Part shown: positions 39,047-48,984 of the stretch, one piece after another | Position numbering within the stretch: the first letter of the stretch is position 1 | Layout of the letters: every line of letters starts with the position of its first letter | NCBI GenBank assembly: GCA_029339505.1 | Contig: JAQISU010001239.1 | Location: 7,163,501 to 7,227,500, forward strand | From: Unio delphinus | Lineage: Eukaryota > Mollusca > Bivalvia > Unionida > Unionidae | Direction of reading: 5' to 3' | Length of the DNA stretch: 64,000 bases | The notes under the pieces: generated by a model | The model's input: the letters and a program-made list of their open reading frames with translations, nothing else | Told to the model about the DNA's origin: nothing | Databases searched by the model: none | Position numbers and translations under genes: made by a program

Positions 39047-40399
39047 ATGATTGATATTTGGGGAAGACCTCTGAAACCCAAACCCGATGACACTGCAACC
39101 GGTGATTCTATCAAGGATATAAAAAAACTAATCGAAGATGAAATCGCTGAGACGTTAAATTTAACAAGTGTTGACCCGAACGAAATAGTTGTATTTCAAG
39201 ACAAACAGGGTAAATTGAAAAGCAGTGATGTGTCATTGGATGATATTTTGATACGGCAGCGCGACGCCGCTGAAAACTCTATTGCGCTGTATTCCAACGA
39301 CGGACGACTTAAACCAGGCGCACTTGTGTCTACGATCACCGACGCAATTGCCACCCACGGCCGTGAGCTGGATGATTATATACGAGGTTATAATAGTTTT
39401 CGCAAAAATGTCGTACATAAATTCTTTGGAACACCGCTTGTGGTTGGCATGACCCTCGCTGAAATCAAAAACTTTCTATCACTATTCTTTTTTAACAAGG
39501 ACGCGGGGAGGATGATGAATGAAAATGAAATCAACGCAAATTATCTTGATATTTACAATGATATTTCTAAACTAATAGAAAATCTTGAAAAAGTACAAAA
39601 ACCCACTAACGACGTCGTTGTTAAGTTTTTTGGAACCCCTCTTGTGGCTGCCATGACTCTCGCTGAAATCAACGAGTTTATTGGCAAGCATACTCACAAT
39701 GCTTACATCGCTAATAGTTTCTTTGGTGTCCCGGCTACATCTACAATGACTCTCAAAGATATTAATATGTTTATGGTGAGACAAACAACACTTAATACCA
39801 TCGTGGATAGATTTTTAGGGAGAACACCTGCGTCTGAAACCACATCGTTGACAGGCCCGACTCTCGCTGAAGTTAAAAGCGCTATTGACGAACAAAAACC
39901 CACCAGTGAAATGGCTAAAAATTTCTTTGAGGGTTCTAAAAGTTACAATATCACGACGACATATTCTCAACTCAACGGGCATTATCTAACCTCAACGGGC
40001 ATTGGAGCCAACCTCCTTTTGATTTCATTTTTTAAACGCAGCGATGCAACGATGATGAAAAATACAGAAGTCAATAAAACCTATCTCGACGTTTACGACG
40101 ATATTCTTAAACTAAAAGAAAAATCTGAAAGGGTAAAGCATGGGACCTTTGATTGGGTAAAAGAATCTAATGCTAAATTGAAAGTCAATATCGTTGGGTG
40201 GCCCCATGGTATCTACAGGATGACGTTAATCTCTAACAAGCAATTTGATATCATCGTGAGCGGTAAAACCTACTTTGGTGGCACCGCAACAGTAATTATC
40301 GCGGGGGGAGAAGAAGAATTTGAGATTGTCGCGGTTGATAACACCATTAGATCAAAAATATCCTGGTGCTTAGAATTCGTATGTGAAGTAAATAATTAA
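39047..40399 (+). CDS. Fibre-like repeat protein with beta-rich C-terminal domain
   Basis: The likely start is Met6 of the open frame (39047, MIDIWGRPLKPKPDD), one base after the protease stop. Repeats of the type F-F-G-T-P-L-V-x2-M-T-L-A-E-I recur at about 130, 198, 229 and 261 of the 455-codon reading (KFFGTPLVVGMTLAEIKNF, KFFGTPLVAAMTLAEINEF, SFFGVPATSTMTLKDINMF). A longer unit MMNENEINANYLDIYNDISK recurs as MMKNTEVNKTYLDVYDDILK. The last 85 residues (FDWVKESNAKL to CLEFVCEVNN) are beta-rich and non-repetitive. A short N-terminal motif, repetitive shaft and terminal domain resemble a viral attachment fibre. That is inference; I recognise no family. Confidence 0.7.
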   Translation: MIDIWGRPLKPKPDDTATGDSIKDIKKLIEDEIAETLNLTSVDPNEIVVFQDKQGKLKSSDVSLDDILIRQRDAAENSIALYSNDGRLKPGALVSTITDAIATHGRELDDYIRGYNSFRKNVVHKFFGTPLVVGMTLAEIKNFLSLFFFNKDAGRMMNENEINANYLDIYNDISKLIENLEKVQKPTNDVVVKFFGTPLVAAMTLAEINEFIGKHTHNAYIANSFFGVPATSTMTLKDINMFMVRQTTLNTIVDRFLGRTPASETTSLTGPTLAEVKSAIDEQKPTSEMAKNFFEGSKSYNITTTYSQLNGHYLTSTGIGANLLLISFFKRSDATMMKNTEVNKTYLDVYDDILKLKEKSERVKHGTFDWVKESNAKLKVNIVGWPHGIYRMTLISNKQFDIIVSGKTYFGGTATVIIAGGEEEFEIVAVDNTIRSKISWCLEFVCEVNN

Positions 40400-40407
40400 A
40401 TTGAAAG

Positions 40408-40425
40408 GAAAATCCTTCGGATTTC
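40408..40425 (+). terminator. Hairpin after fibre-like gene
   Basis: The TAA is followed by ATTGAAAG, then GAAAATCC / GGATTTC with a TTC loop (one bulged A). Confidence 0.5.
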
Positions 40426-40432
40426 ACAATTG

Positions 40433-40448
40433 AAAACGCTAGCGTTTT
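40433..40448. promoter_or_regulatory. 16-bp palindrome before membrane-protein gene
   Basis: AAAACGCTAGCGTTTT is a perfect palindrome preceded by CAATTG and lying 10 bp before the next ATG. It could be a hairpin or a protein-binding site. Confidence 0.5.
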
Positions 40449-40458
40449 TAAAATAAAA

Positions 40459-41004
40459 ATGATTTCATCAACGCAATGTCGCTATTATCAGGTCAGAGAA
40501 TTTCAAACTAGACTCAAAACCCTCGCCGAGGAGTATCAAATAAAAATAAAAAAATACCGACGAAGAATCACCGCAATTGATATTACTATGTACTCGGTGT
40601 CAAGCGTTCTCGCTGGCGCCGGAATAATACTAGCATCGGTTACAATGATTGCCCCGGTCGTAGTTCCAATTTGCATTTCTGCGGTGGCTACAATCGCGGG
40701 TATATCGACCGGGATAACAAAAAAAATATCATCATGTAGCCAGAGAAAACTGCAAGATTACTTAATTCAATATCATGTTGCATCAACCGCATACTCACAA
40801 TTATCCTCGATGATATCGTCGTCACTCGATGATACAATTATATCAGATAGTGAGTTCTCAGCGATGGTCGGTATTTTTGATTCCGCGATATCAAAATTAG
40901 AGAGACAACAACAGTATAGCAACGATGACAACACGGATGGAATTAAAAAACACGAACCCAAAAACCAGAATGATATCAATAACATCAACGATATCAGATA
41001 CTGA
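40459..41004 (+). CDS. Predicted two-helix membrane protein
   Basis: It has 181 residues. A charged N-terminal coil (EFQTRLKTLAEEYQIKIKKYRRR) precedes two adjacent hydrophobic segments, about 43-66 (MYSVSSVLAGAGIILASVTM) and 67-86 (VVVPICISAVATIAGIST), then a serine-rich acidic C-terminus with DNTDGIKKHEPKNQ. A membrane hairpin protein would suit membrane modification or entry, but no family is recognised. Its 3' end is part of a 150-bp tandem duplication that also duplicated the start of the following gene. Confidence 0.7.
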   Translation: MISSTQCRYYQVREFQTRLKTLAEEYQIKIKKYRRRITAIDITMYSVSSVLAGAGIILASVTMIAPVVVPICISAVATIAGISTGITKKISSCSQRKLQDYLIQYHVASTAYSQLSSMISSSLDDTIISDSEFSAMVGIFDSAISKLERQQQYSNDDNTDGIKKHEPKNQNDINNINDIRY

Positions 41005-41159
41005 GAACTCAGTGATGGTCAGTATTTACGATTCCGTGGTGTCAAAATTAGAGCGACAACATGAGTATAGCAACGATGACAACACCGATGGAATTACTTC
41101 AACGAATAGTGGAAAACACAAACCCAGTACAAACAAGTATGATATCAATAACATCAACG
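40841..41159 (+). repeat. Tandem duplication of a gene overlap
   Basis: 40841-40990 and 40991-41159 are two diverged copies (TATCAGATA..., CAACGATGACAACAC.GATGG, GATATCAATAACATCAACG). Each encodes, in one frame, the end of the membrane protein (KLERQ..YSNDDNTDGI) and, in another, the start of the minor capsid protein (MTT.MEL....NTNP...MISITST). Confidence 0.85.
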
Positions 41160-41173
41160 GAACCCGAGTTTAG
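40925..41173 (+). pseudogene. Chimeric small ORF produced by the duplication
   Basis: It starts in the minor-capsid frame of copy 1 (MTTRMELKNTNPKTRMISIT) and ends in the membrane-protein frame of copy 2 (KLERQHEYSNDDNTDGIT). It is best explained as a by-product of the duplicated overlap, not as an old gene. Confidence 0.6.
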
Positions 41174-42413
41174 TGTGAATTTCCCTAGCCCAGTCCCCGT
41201 GAAGGAGATAGCGCTAGCAAAACTACGGGTGTATCACAGTTGGCCTAATATTAGATCAAAATCATTTGGTGGTCAACAACCGAATAATTCACTGGTGTTC
41301 GCGAATAAGAATAAAGAAGACGGGACTCCAGACTGGAACGTCGTTTCAATACCAACAGGGTCATATCAAATTGAACAAATCAATAATGAATTCGCGCGTA
41401 GAATAAAATCCATTACTGGAAAAGAATCAAAAATCGCTATAACGGTTCATGAGCCGACGCTATCATCCGCAATTGAAATAAGCACACAAGGATACGTCGT
41501 AGATATCGTTCAGAGTTCTATTAGAACCGTACTAGGATGGCCTGAATTACCACCAGGGGGGAAAACCGTTGATTTACCAGAACCACAAAAAACTGATTAT
41601 ATCACCGACAGGATAAAATCTGATAATCCAGTAAAAAGCTATAAAAGATACAACGAATTGATAGTTTTCACTGCAGTGAAAAAATTCAACAACCCAATAT
41701 ATCACACAACTCAAGAAGAGAAAATCACTGAAAACTTCACAGCGATGAATAATGATTTTTCATTGTTGTTAATATCTCTTAAATCCGGTTCTCTCACCCG
41801 AGATGAATTTATCAGCGTCGTAGAAACATGCAACAAAATAATCAATGATATGGAAACATTTCATTTGCAAATCATTCAAGTGGTATTAGGTGACAGTAAT
41901 CCTATAACGAGAACAGAATTTGCAACGAAGTATAATATACGCGTAGAAGATATTCATGCGTTCAAACTACCAGGGTATAATATCTTAGAACTACAAAAAT
42001 CTCTCAGTGATGCCATCGATGTTGGTTTTAAAATAATTCATGATGCATGGAAAAAAACAATAAAAATCCTCAAATATAATAATGATCCAGATGGTGGCGG
42101 TAGGCATATCGCTCCGTTCAACGTGAATATATCCTCAGTGATTGCGCTTAATTTAGTATGTGATGTTATCGAGGGAAGTTATCAAATAAATTTAGAACGA
42201 TCAAATCATGCTCAGCAGGGGTATATTCTTTATTCGTTTTCACCAACAGCTCCTCCAGGATTCCTAATTATTGAAAACCCAATTAATCCTGTCTACATGC
42301 GATGCCATAATAATTCGTTAACCAGAATTAATTTCAAACTCACCGACCAGTCAAATAATCTGATTGATTTACAAAAAGAGGTGTTAGCGATTAGTCTGTT
42401 TGTGAAATCATAA
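41076..42413 (+). CDS. mCP: Minor capsid protein (penton-like, single jelly roll)
   Basis: The open frame begins at 41061. The ATG at 41061 is absent from the first duplication copy, whereas that at 41076 (MTTPMELLQRIVENT) is shared, so the latter is preferred. The N-terminal barrel has EFSVNFPSPVPVKEIALAKL, HSWPNIRS and VSIPTGSYQIEQINNEF. The C-terminal part has LVCDVIEGSYQINLERSNHA, YSFSPTAPPGFLIIENP and RINFKLTDQSNNLIDLQ. These are hallmarks of the Polinton penton-like protein that closes the fivefold vertices. About 150 residues in the middle (around 210-350) are helical and look like an insertion relative to a minimal jelly roll. Confidence 0.9.
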   Translation: MTTPMELLQRIVENTNPVQTSMISITSTEPEFSVNFPSPVPVKEIALAKLRVYHSWPNIRSKSFGGQQPNNSLVFANKNKEDGTPDWNVVSIPTGSYQIEQINNEFARRIKSITGKESKIAITVHEPTLSSAIEISTQGYVVDIVQSSIRTVLGWPELPPGGKTVDLPEPQKTDYITDRIKSDNPVKSYKRYNELIVFTAVKKFNNPIYHTTQEEKITENFTAMNNDFSLLLISLKSGSLTRDEFISVVETCNKIINDMETFHLQIIQVVLGDSNPITRTEFATKYNIRVEDIHAFKLPGYNILELQKSLSDAIDVGFKIIHDAWKKTIKILKYNNDPDGGGRHIAPFNVNISSVIALNLVCDVIEGSYQINLERSNHAQQGYILYSFSPTAPPGFLIIENPINPVYMRCHNNSLTRINFKLTDQSNNLIDLQKEVLAISLFVKS

Positions 42414-42463
42414 ATGATTTTCATCCTAAGGACTTTCATCATCAAGACTCGATCAAATCATTT
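42412..42463 (+). terminator. Inverted repeat after minor capsid gene
   Basis: AAATGATTT overlapping the stop (42412-42420) pairs with AAATCATTT (42455-42463). Between them is a TCCTAAGGA palindrome. It is the last hairpin before the terminal repeat. Confidence 0.45.
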
Positions 42464-42482
42464 ATTATTTTTTGTTAACCCA

Positions 42483-42712
42483 TAGCAGCAGAGAGGGTGG
42501 ATGACCACATCGTTGCGAGTAAAATTGATTAAAAAATCGTAAAATCTCCGTTTTTGCAAAAATGGAGACTTTTTTTTTGGTTAAATGAGATTTTGTTGGA
42601 AGCCTTATTTTTTGTCTGAAAACGTAGTCTATAGGCCATATTTTGCTCGAAAACATGATCTGTAGGCCTTATTTTTGCTCGAAAACGTGGTCTGTTCACC
42701 CTCTCTGCTGCT
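42483..42712 (-). repeat. Polinton right terminal inverted repeat
   Basis: It is the inverted copy of 27025-27253, ending CACCCTCTCTGCTGCT at 42712. The inner border again carries TAGCAGCAGAGAGGGTG, the inverted copy of the outer end. Confidence 0.95.
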
Positions 42713-42832
42713 GCAATTCTTCTCACATACCCACATAACCCGTGCCTGAACTTTGAACCCGAGCCGACAGAGGTGAGATGGCAGTGATCTGTAACGATGA
42801 GCGCTTTAGACCATTCGGCCACTCGGGCCCTA
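42713..42832 (-). repeat. tRNA-derived SINE head (split by the Polinton)
   Basis: On the minus strand, GGGCCCGAGTGGCCGAATGG begins a tRNA-Leu/Ser-like head with an A box (TGGCCGAATGG) and, about 50 nt on, a B-box-like GGTTCAAAGTT. It runs up to the Polinton end. Its 3' body lies across the element at 26896-27024. Confidence 0.7.
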
Positions 42833-42925
42833 TGTATGTATGTATGTATGTATGTATGTATGTATGTATGTATGTATGTATGTATGTATGCATGCATGCA
42901 TGCATGCATACATGCATGCATGTAT
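42833..42925. repeat. Microsatellite (ATGT)n(ATGC)n
   Basis: About 14 ATGT units are followed by ATGC/ATAC units, next to the SINE head. Confidence 0.95.
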
Positions 42926-43536
42926 GTGTCTGATTTACGTCTAATATATATCATTTGTAGAACTTTATTAGTCAATCCTTAATTCATTATTATTCTAGCT
43001 TAGCTTTGACTATAAAATCGGTTTCTTCGCTCAGTCAAAAATAGTATAATGTTCAGTGAAATTGAGATATTGTACACATGGACATGGAGTAATTATTTAT
43101 TCCGAGTGCTAACGTTTAGGAGGTTATTGAATCACATCGCCAGTTTATATTCCTAGTACAACACGCAAGACCACGAAATTTGTAATATCCAGCTGCATTG
43201 AATCAACCTATGATAAAAGAGTGTCGTGTGCTCCAATTAACCTGATAAATCAACATTGAAAACTTGTATAGGAAACATTAATTTGAGGGTACCGTGGACA
43301 TTTTGCTTTCCAAATGTGTGTTTTGATATAATATATTTGTAATAAATTCACCATTGTGTGTATACAACTATATATCCCTATTTTTCATTGTCATTCTGCG
43401 TTTAAATTGTATTGTGATACTGTATTTGTGTCACTGGATTTCCAAAAACAGTCTTAACAGTTTCAGTAATAGCATATTAGTTTTTCTCTCTTTTAATGCA
43501 CTATATTAGAGTCTTGTGAATTTCATCCTTATAATA

Positions 43537-43540
<4 letters not shown>

Positions 43541-43577
<37 letters not shown>
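43541..43577. repeat. (AT)n microsatellite
   Basis: It has about 18 AT units. Confidence 0.9.
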
Positions 43578-43578
<1 letters not shown>

Positions 43579-43589
43579 TACTAAACTGT

Positions 43590-43886
43590 TGAATAAAAAC
43601 ATGTATGTGATAAATATTTCCCTGACTTGTTTATTTTCGTTTAACATTATTGAATTTTAGTCATTATCAGAATTACTTCAATCTCTATTATTTGTACTTT
43701 CAATATACTTACAACTTAGCAGATAATTTGAAACTATATCTGCCAATAGAATGACAGAATATGTCTCTTTTTGCATCAAAGTAGTTATAACAATACACAT
43801 GAGGAAAATATGTTGTTTCGTGTTGGTTTTATCTTATAGTGCCCTCTATTGCAAACTCAAACATGTTTATAAAGGTTCCACATGAT
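43590..43886 (-). repeat. LINE 3' region, inverted relative to 46676-46955
   Basis: The reverse complement (GTGGAACCTTTATAAACATG, GAGTTTGCAATAGAG, GTCATTCTATTGGCA, AAATTATCTGCTAAGTTG) matches 46676-46955 with moderate divergence. At 46 kb the same sequence follows a LINE coding remnant, which identifies it as that LINE family's 3' part. Confidence 0.65.
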
Positions 43887-43949
43887 AATGACAACAATAC
43901 ATTAGTTTTTTCCTTATACTTTAAGACTTCTAATATTCTTAGGATCTAT

Positions 43950-44395
<446 letters not shown>

Positions 44396-44529
44396 TATAT
44401 ATATAGTGGTAGACATCACTATAAACTGCCTCACTGCAGACATCGTAGCGATATGACTGAAAAATTGTTAAAGCTACGTTAAAAATTCTAATAAAACAAA
44501 CAAACAAACAAACCCTCTCACTATCTTTC

Positions 44530-44764
44530 TATATATATATATATATATATCACACACACGCACACACACACACACATGCACACACACACACATACATACA
44601 TACATACATACATACATACATACATACATACATACATACATACATACGTACGTACGTACGTACGTACGTACGTACGTACATACATACATACATACATACA
44701 TACATACATACATACATACATACATACATACATACATACATACATACATACATACATACATACA
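44530..44764. repeat. Compound microsatellite (AC)n(ACAT)n(ACGT)n(ACAT)n
   Basis: ACAT tracts on both sides enclose about eight ACGT units (44646-44678). ACGT is self-complementary, so the core is a perfect palindrome of about 32 bp. Confidence 0.92.
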
Positions 44765-46369
44765 TAGCAGCTTTCACGGTATGAAATTTGGACGTTCTGC
44801 ATAACAAAACATGAGCGGAATGGTAAATAGTCGCGACAAAAGAAGCGTCACAATGATGTCATATATTCAACATCCGCGGCTTCTTAAGATCCCTTCAGCG
44901 CGTTTTTCATCGCTGCCACATTCTGCGTGCTGCAGTGGGTACAATGAATTTAGGATGTTAAAGTAGATGATGATAACTCGAGCTGGATTTCTGGCACATG
45001 TTTGGTATCGCACTCAATATGATAACGAAAGACAATTGTTCAATGGCTTAATGCAAACGAAAAGCCGTTTATGCTTTTTCCGTCATCGATGCCATCGCAG
45101 TTTCAGAACCTATATCGTAAAGGCATGGCGACATAACTGTTTCAAAATCCGTTACATCCATACAATTTGTTGTATTAGGAACCTAATCCATGCTACCATT
45201 GAGTGACGTGAATATGATTAAGTGTGAATTACAAATTTGCCTAATAACTGGCAAATTTGTCCGTATACCAATATTTTCCTAAGATCGATTCCAAGTTAAC
45301 ACAAAAAAATATTGTTGGTGTTATTGCATTTGGTTTAATGCTATTTCTTGGCGAGAAAATATACTTAATGTGGATGGTACTCTTAATGGTATAGGATGAA
45401 TCCGGGAATATTTCAGCAGGAACAGGAGACACCGACCCACTGAAGCTACTGGAATGTTTCTAACATATCCACAGATGCACAGCCCAAGACTCGAACCCTT
45501 GTGGACATATAGCAGCTGCCACTGTTTGGTAAGGGCGAGAATTTTAGTCCACCAGGTAACTAGGGGCCCTTAAATAAAAGGAAGCACTAAAATCTAAATT
45601 ATTTACATAAATTATTATGCGTTTGTTGTAGCATAATTCCATTACCATTGAGATACATGACATGATACAATCAACATTGTGTTCATTATTTTTAGTTTTA
45701 AACTAACCCAAAATAATAAACAATATTTTTAAATGAATACCCATTTGTCCAACTATAACCTAGCAAATATTTACCGGTGCTGTGTATTTCCAAAGGTTAA
45801 AATGGGACTTTGAATCTGATATTATGATAGTGCTACTATCAGGCGAACATTAGAAAAGAGAAAGACAAAATATACTAGAAAATGAATCTTTTTGTCGACA
45901 TCAGCTAAAACACACATTGTATGTACCAGAAGTAATAGTTACATATTGTTTTGCATTACTTGCGCACGTTCGGTAGGAACAAAACACATTGTTGCCATCC
46001 CGACAGTCAGCCATGATTAAGAGTCATGAATTATTAGGTTATCTGTTCCATTTATGTTTGTGGATACAGTTTTCCAAATAATTATGTCAATGTTGTAAAG
46101 GTTGCATAATGTTACTCTTTTATACCACACGTGCGTTCAAGAAATTCACTTAGGTTAGTTCGAAACTTACATCAGTAATGCCGTTAATTGCTGTTGCATT
46201 TAACAAATGTATATGCTTGTTTAGAAAACCCCAATAAATGAATCATCGATATTTGTGTATAGTGGTTCATTTGGAACATTACTGTGGGTCTTCTTCACTA
46301 CAAAGAAAATTGACAAAATCGAGTCGTGACATGTAGACTAAGAGTCATGCGTAAAACTAAAGTAGAATC
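44765..46369. other. Gene-poor stretch
   Basis: No recognisable gene is present. The open frames of 60-80 codons have no known motifs. A tRNA-like SINE remnant lies at 45440-45560. Confidence 0.4.
45440..45560 (-). repeat. tRNA-derived SINE remnant or tRNA pseudogene
   Basis: The minus strand reads GGGGCCCCTAGTTACCTGG, a degenerate A-box region, and later GGGTTCGAGTCTTGGGC with a good B box. The spacing is longer than in a functional tRNA and the acceptor ends do not pair. Confidence 0.5.
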
Positions 46370-46955
46370 AACTAGGATAAAATACTGGACCAAATCACAA
46401 ATGAGGAAGTGCGTAAAACCATCAGGCACGAAGTACGCCATTAGGTAGACCTCCTCACCACTGTCGAAAACAAAGCTGAAATGGTATGACCATGTCACTA
46501 GAGCCAAAAAGTATATCCATAACAGTATTACAGCGCAGGGTTCAGCGCAGCAGTACGAGAAGTAGACAAAGCAGAAAGAGTACTGACAACATAACGGAAT
46601 GGACCAGAAAAAGTTTTGCGAATAAACGGGTATTGGCCCATGATCGAGACAAGACGAAGGAACTGGTCAGATGTTCAGCAACACAGTGGAACTTTTATAA
46701 ACATTGTTTGAGTTTGCAATAGAGTGCACGATAAGATAAGAGCAACACGATAAACATATTTCCTTAACGTGTGTAATATAAATTATCTCATGCAAAAGAG
46801 ACATAATATGTCATTCTATTGGCATACATAATTTCAAATTTTCTGCTAAGTTGTTTGTATATTGAATGTAAAATTAATAGAGGATTAATTCTTATAATGA
46901 CTATCAATCACTAATGTAAAACGCAAATGAACAATAGTCAGGGAAATATGTATAT
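46370..46955 (+). pseudogene. RTE-like LINE ORF2 C-terminal remnant and 3' region
   Basis: The plus strand holds decayed pieces of the same C-terminal domain as 7788-8455: a GHVTRAKK-like stretch with SISITVLQRRVQ, a basic RSRQSRKSTDNITEWTRKSF and LAHDRDKTKELV. The non-coding tail is shared with 43590-43886. Confidence 0.7.
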
Positions 46956-47329
46956 ATATCTATTGGCTCCATACAGAAAAGACAACCACAAAATGACACC
47001 TGGAATATAATTTCCCGCATGTTTTCTTCGCAGTTGATTTTTTAATAACCACGTCGGAGCGAGAAAGTGAATTATATTTTTCAATATATATAACATTGAT
47101 AACAACACCGTATTTGTTTTTCTCAGTAATATCCATGATATTAAATGAATGACAACGACACATCAAACAAATAGAAAGTGATGACGATATCATCTTTGTG
47201 AACATATTTATATTCAGACAAGAGGAATGTTTCGTAGTTTTTATGAACTGGACATGCCTGTGGTCTCTAGGAATGAGCCAATTATTGTAAAATATAAAGT
47301 AAAGTTACAGGGGCAATTTTACCTTTCAC

Positions 47330-48235
47330 AATATGAAAATGTCAAAAGTTTTGGTTCTATATAGGAACAAGAGTCCAAAGATTTTCACCTGGTATATATC
47401 TGCCAAGTAGCAACATAAATTCAATCGCATTTGGTTTAAAAATCTGAGTTAGATGATTTCTGATAAAACAATTACATCCATATTTGATGCTGGATAAGCA
47501 TCATGTATGCAAACTTGAAACGATATAGGCTGTGATGCTCCATGACAGATTCGATAAATATCGGAACTATCCTGTATTGATATAATACTGTTAGCAAAGG
47601 GGTGATATTTCATCGTGGAGTAGCATGATTAGTGAACAACTGAAAGCGGTCCATGATTATTGCTTTCTATCAGTTAGTCGAGTTTGCTTAAGTCTGAGAA
47701 GTCTTTCAAAGTCTTTGTGTTAGTAGCATCCTCAATGATGTCGAAAATCTTTAATTTATATCACTTTGAAAGTGCTTCTCACCGGGATGCTTTATGTAAT
47801 ATTTTGTCAAATTATATTGAGCGGTTTTGTTGGAAAAATCATTTGAAGTTCTTTTTCGTTTTAGCGAATGAAGACTTATCTAAATGGCCAAGTATAATAG
47901 AGAAAAGAAAACAATAACTTTTTGGTAATTCCTTTCATAGTCAAATTTTATCATTTTCTATATTTTTCATTTATCATAGAAAATCATCCTCATGCTGTAC
48001 GATATTAAATACCTTTACTACCACGACGTTTCTTTTACTTGGCCAGATTCTATCGAGGTGAGTTTGAGAAGAGGTCATTTAATATTTTGTTTTTTTAACA
48101 GCGATAGTAAACACACTTTGATGGTGGATTGGCGTTAAGTGAACAAGGACTAAATATATCTGTCAAATTGTTTCATATTAAATTTGGTCGAATTTTATAC
48201 GATGTTCTGAGAGGATTTGTTTTTAATTGTTCAAT
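47330..48235 (-). repeat. Dispersed repeat, inverted partner of 18320-19300
   Basis: See 18320-19300. The shared block order is reversed and complemented over about 0.9 kb. There is no coding potential. Confidence 0.65.
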
Positions 48236-48984
48236 TTATATATTTATATCTTGGTAAATATAGCTACGTAAAATACATTTAACCTTATCTACTGAATATG
48301 ACCTTGTTATTTACGACGATGCCATCTAGTTCTTAGCGCGGAAAGCATGAGAGGATGAAAACGAGGGAGGAGTAGGCGTCTTCTTCGTCGTCTCTATCGT
48401 TTGGGGAGCATGATACCTTCTTCTTCCGAAGACAGTGACTATTTGTTCTTTGGACATCGTCACTGTATCCTGTTTCGATAACAGCTTCTTATATTCTTCT
48501 TCTATCTTCTTCCGTCACTGGACAAAGCAGACGATGGCCATGTTGGTAACTTCAACCGAATACGATGAATCACCAAACACCGTTTCCATCGAATGCTTCA
48601 TGTCTTATAAACCTATCCCAAAAAGCAACGCGCTGAAAATTCTTTTTCTCCAAAAGTATTCTTGGCAATACAGGATTCATGGTTGTTCAAACGTACGTCA
48701 CTTTTGTGTTGTGTTCGAATTTACCGTTGAAGTAGAGCCTATGTTTTGTTGTTTTCCTAGGGTGGCGATGTGAGGGAATTCGGGAGGTTAAAGAACGGTG
48801 CGAGGAGAAGCAGCAAAACTCGAGGTGTGCTCATGGTCACACTTGCGTGTATCGTCACAAACGCTTGGCGGTTAGAGTAAGCATTAACGGAACGTGATAA
48901 CGTCTACAAGGGCGTTCCTGTTGTCGTTTTCTACTCGATGCCCAGGGAAATTATTTTATCATAAAAGGGGGAGAGTTGCAGTTG
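48236..48984. other. Unassigned stretch
   Basis: An open frame at 48435-48773 (112 codons, plus strand) lacks recognisable motifs. No repeat was identified and no gene is supported. Confidence 0.3.

Larger units (their letters stand above)
27025..42712. mobile_element. Polinton/Maverick (adintovirus-like) element, near complete, 15.7 kb
   Basis: Terminal inverted repeats of 229/230 bp enclose genes for a retroviral-type integrase, packaging ATPase, adenain-like protease, double-jelly-roll major capsid protein, minor capsid protein and protein-primed-type polymerase B: the diagnostic Polinton set. Extra genes (PLA2, HNH nucleases, fibre-like protein, membrane protein) match the content of adintoviruses, the viral form of animal Polintons. 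Length is at the lower end of the usual 15-20 kb. The two terminal repeats differ by one base and one homopolymer length, so the insertion is recent. No perfect 6-bp target duplication is seen: flanks are GACAAT and GCAATT, sharing CAAT. Polymerase-helicase lesions suggest it is not autonomous as it stands. Confidence 0.95.

Noticed and set aside
27019..42718. Perfect 6-bp target-site duplication of the Polinton
   Set aside because: The flanks are GACAAT and GCAATT. Only CAAT is shared, with a one-base offset, so no clean duplication is claimed.
42713..42832. Functional tRNA-Leu/Ser gene
   Set aside because: It has A-box and B-box similarity, but the acceptor stem does not pair and the sequence continues as a SINE; it is called a SINE head instead.
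44592..44764. CRISPR-like array
   Set aside because: The regular units are tetranucleotide microsatellites without spacers; no CRISPR structure exists anywhere in this eukaryotic window.
48435..48773. 112-codon ORF in the right half
   Set aside because: It has no recognisable domain, no splice or promoter context and no homologous copy in the window.
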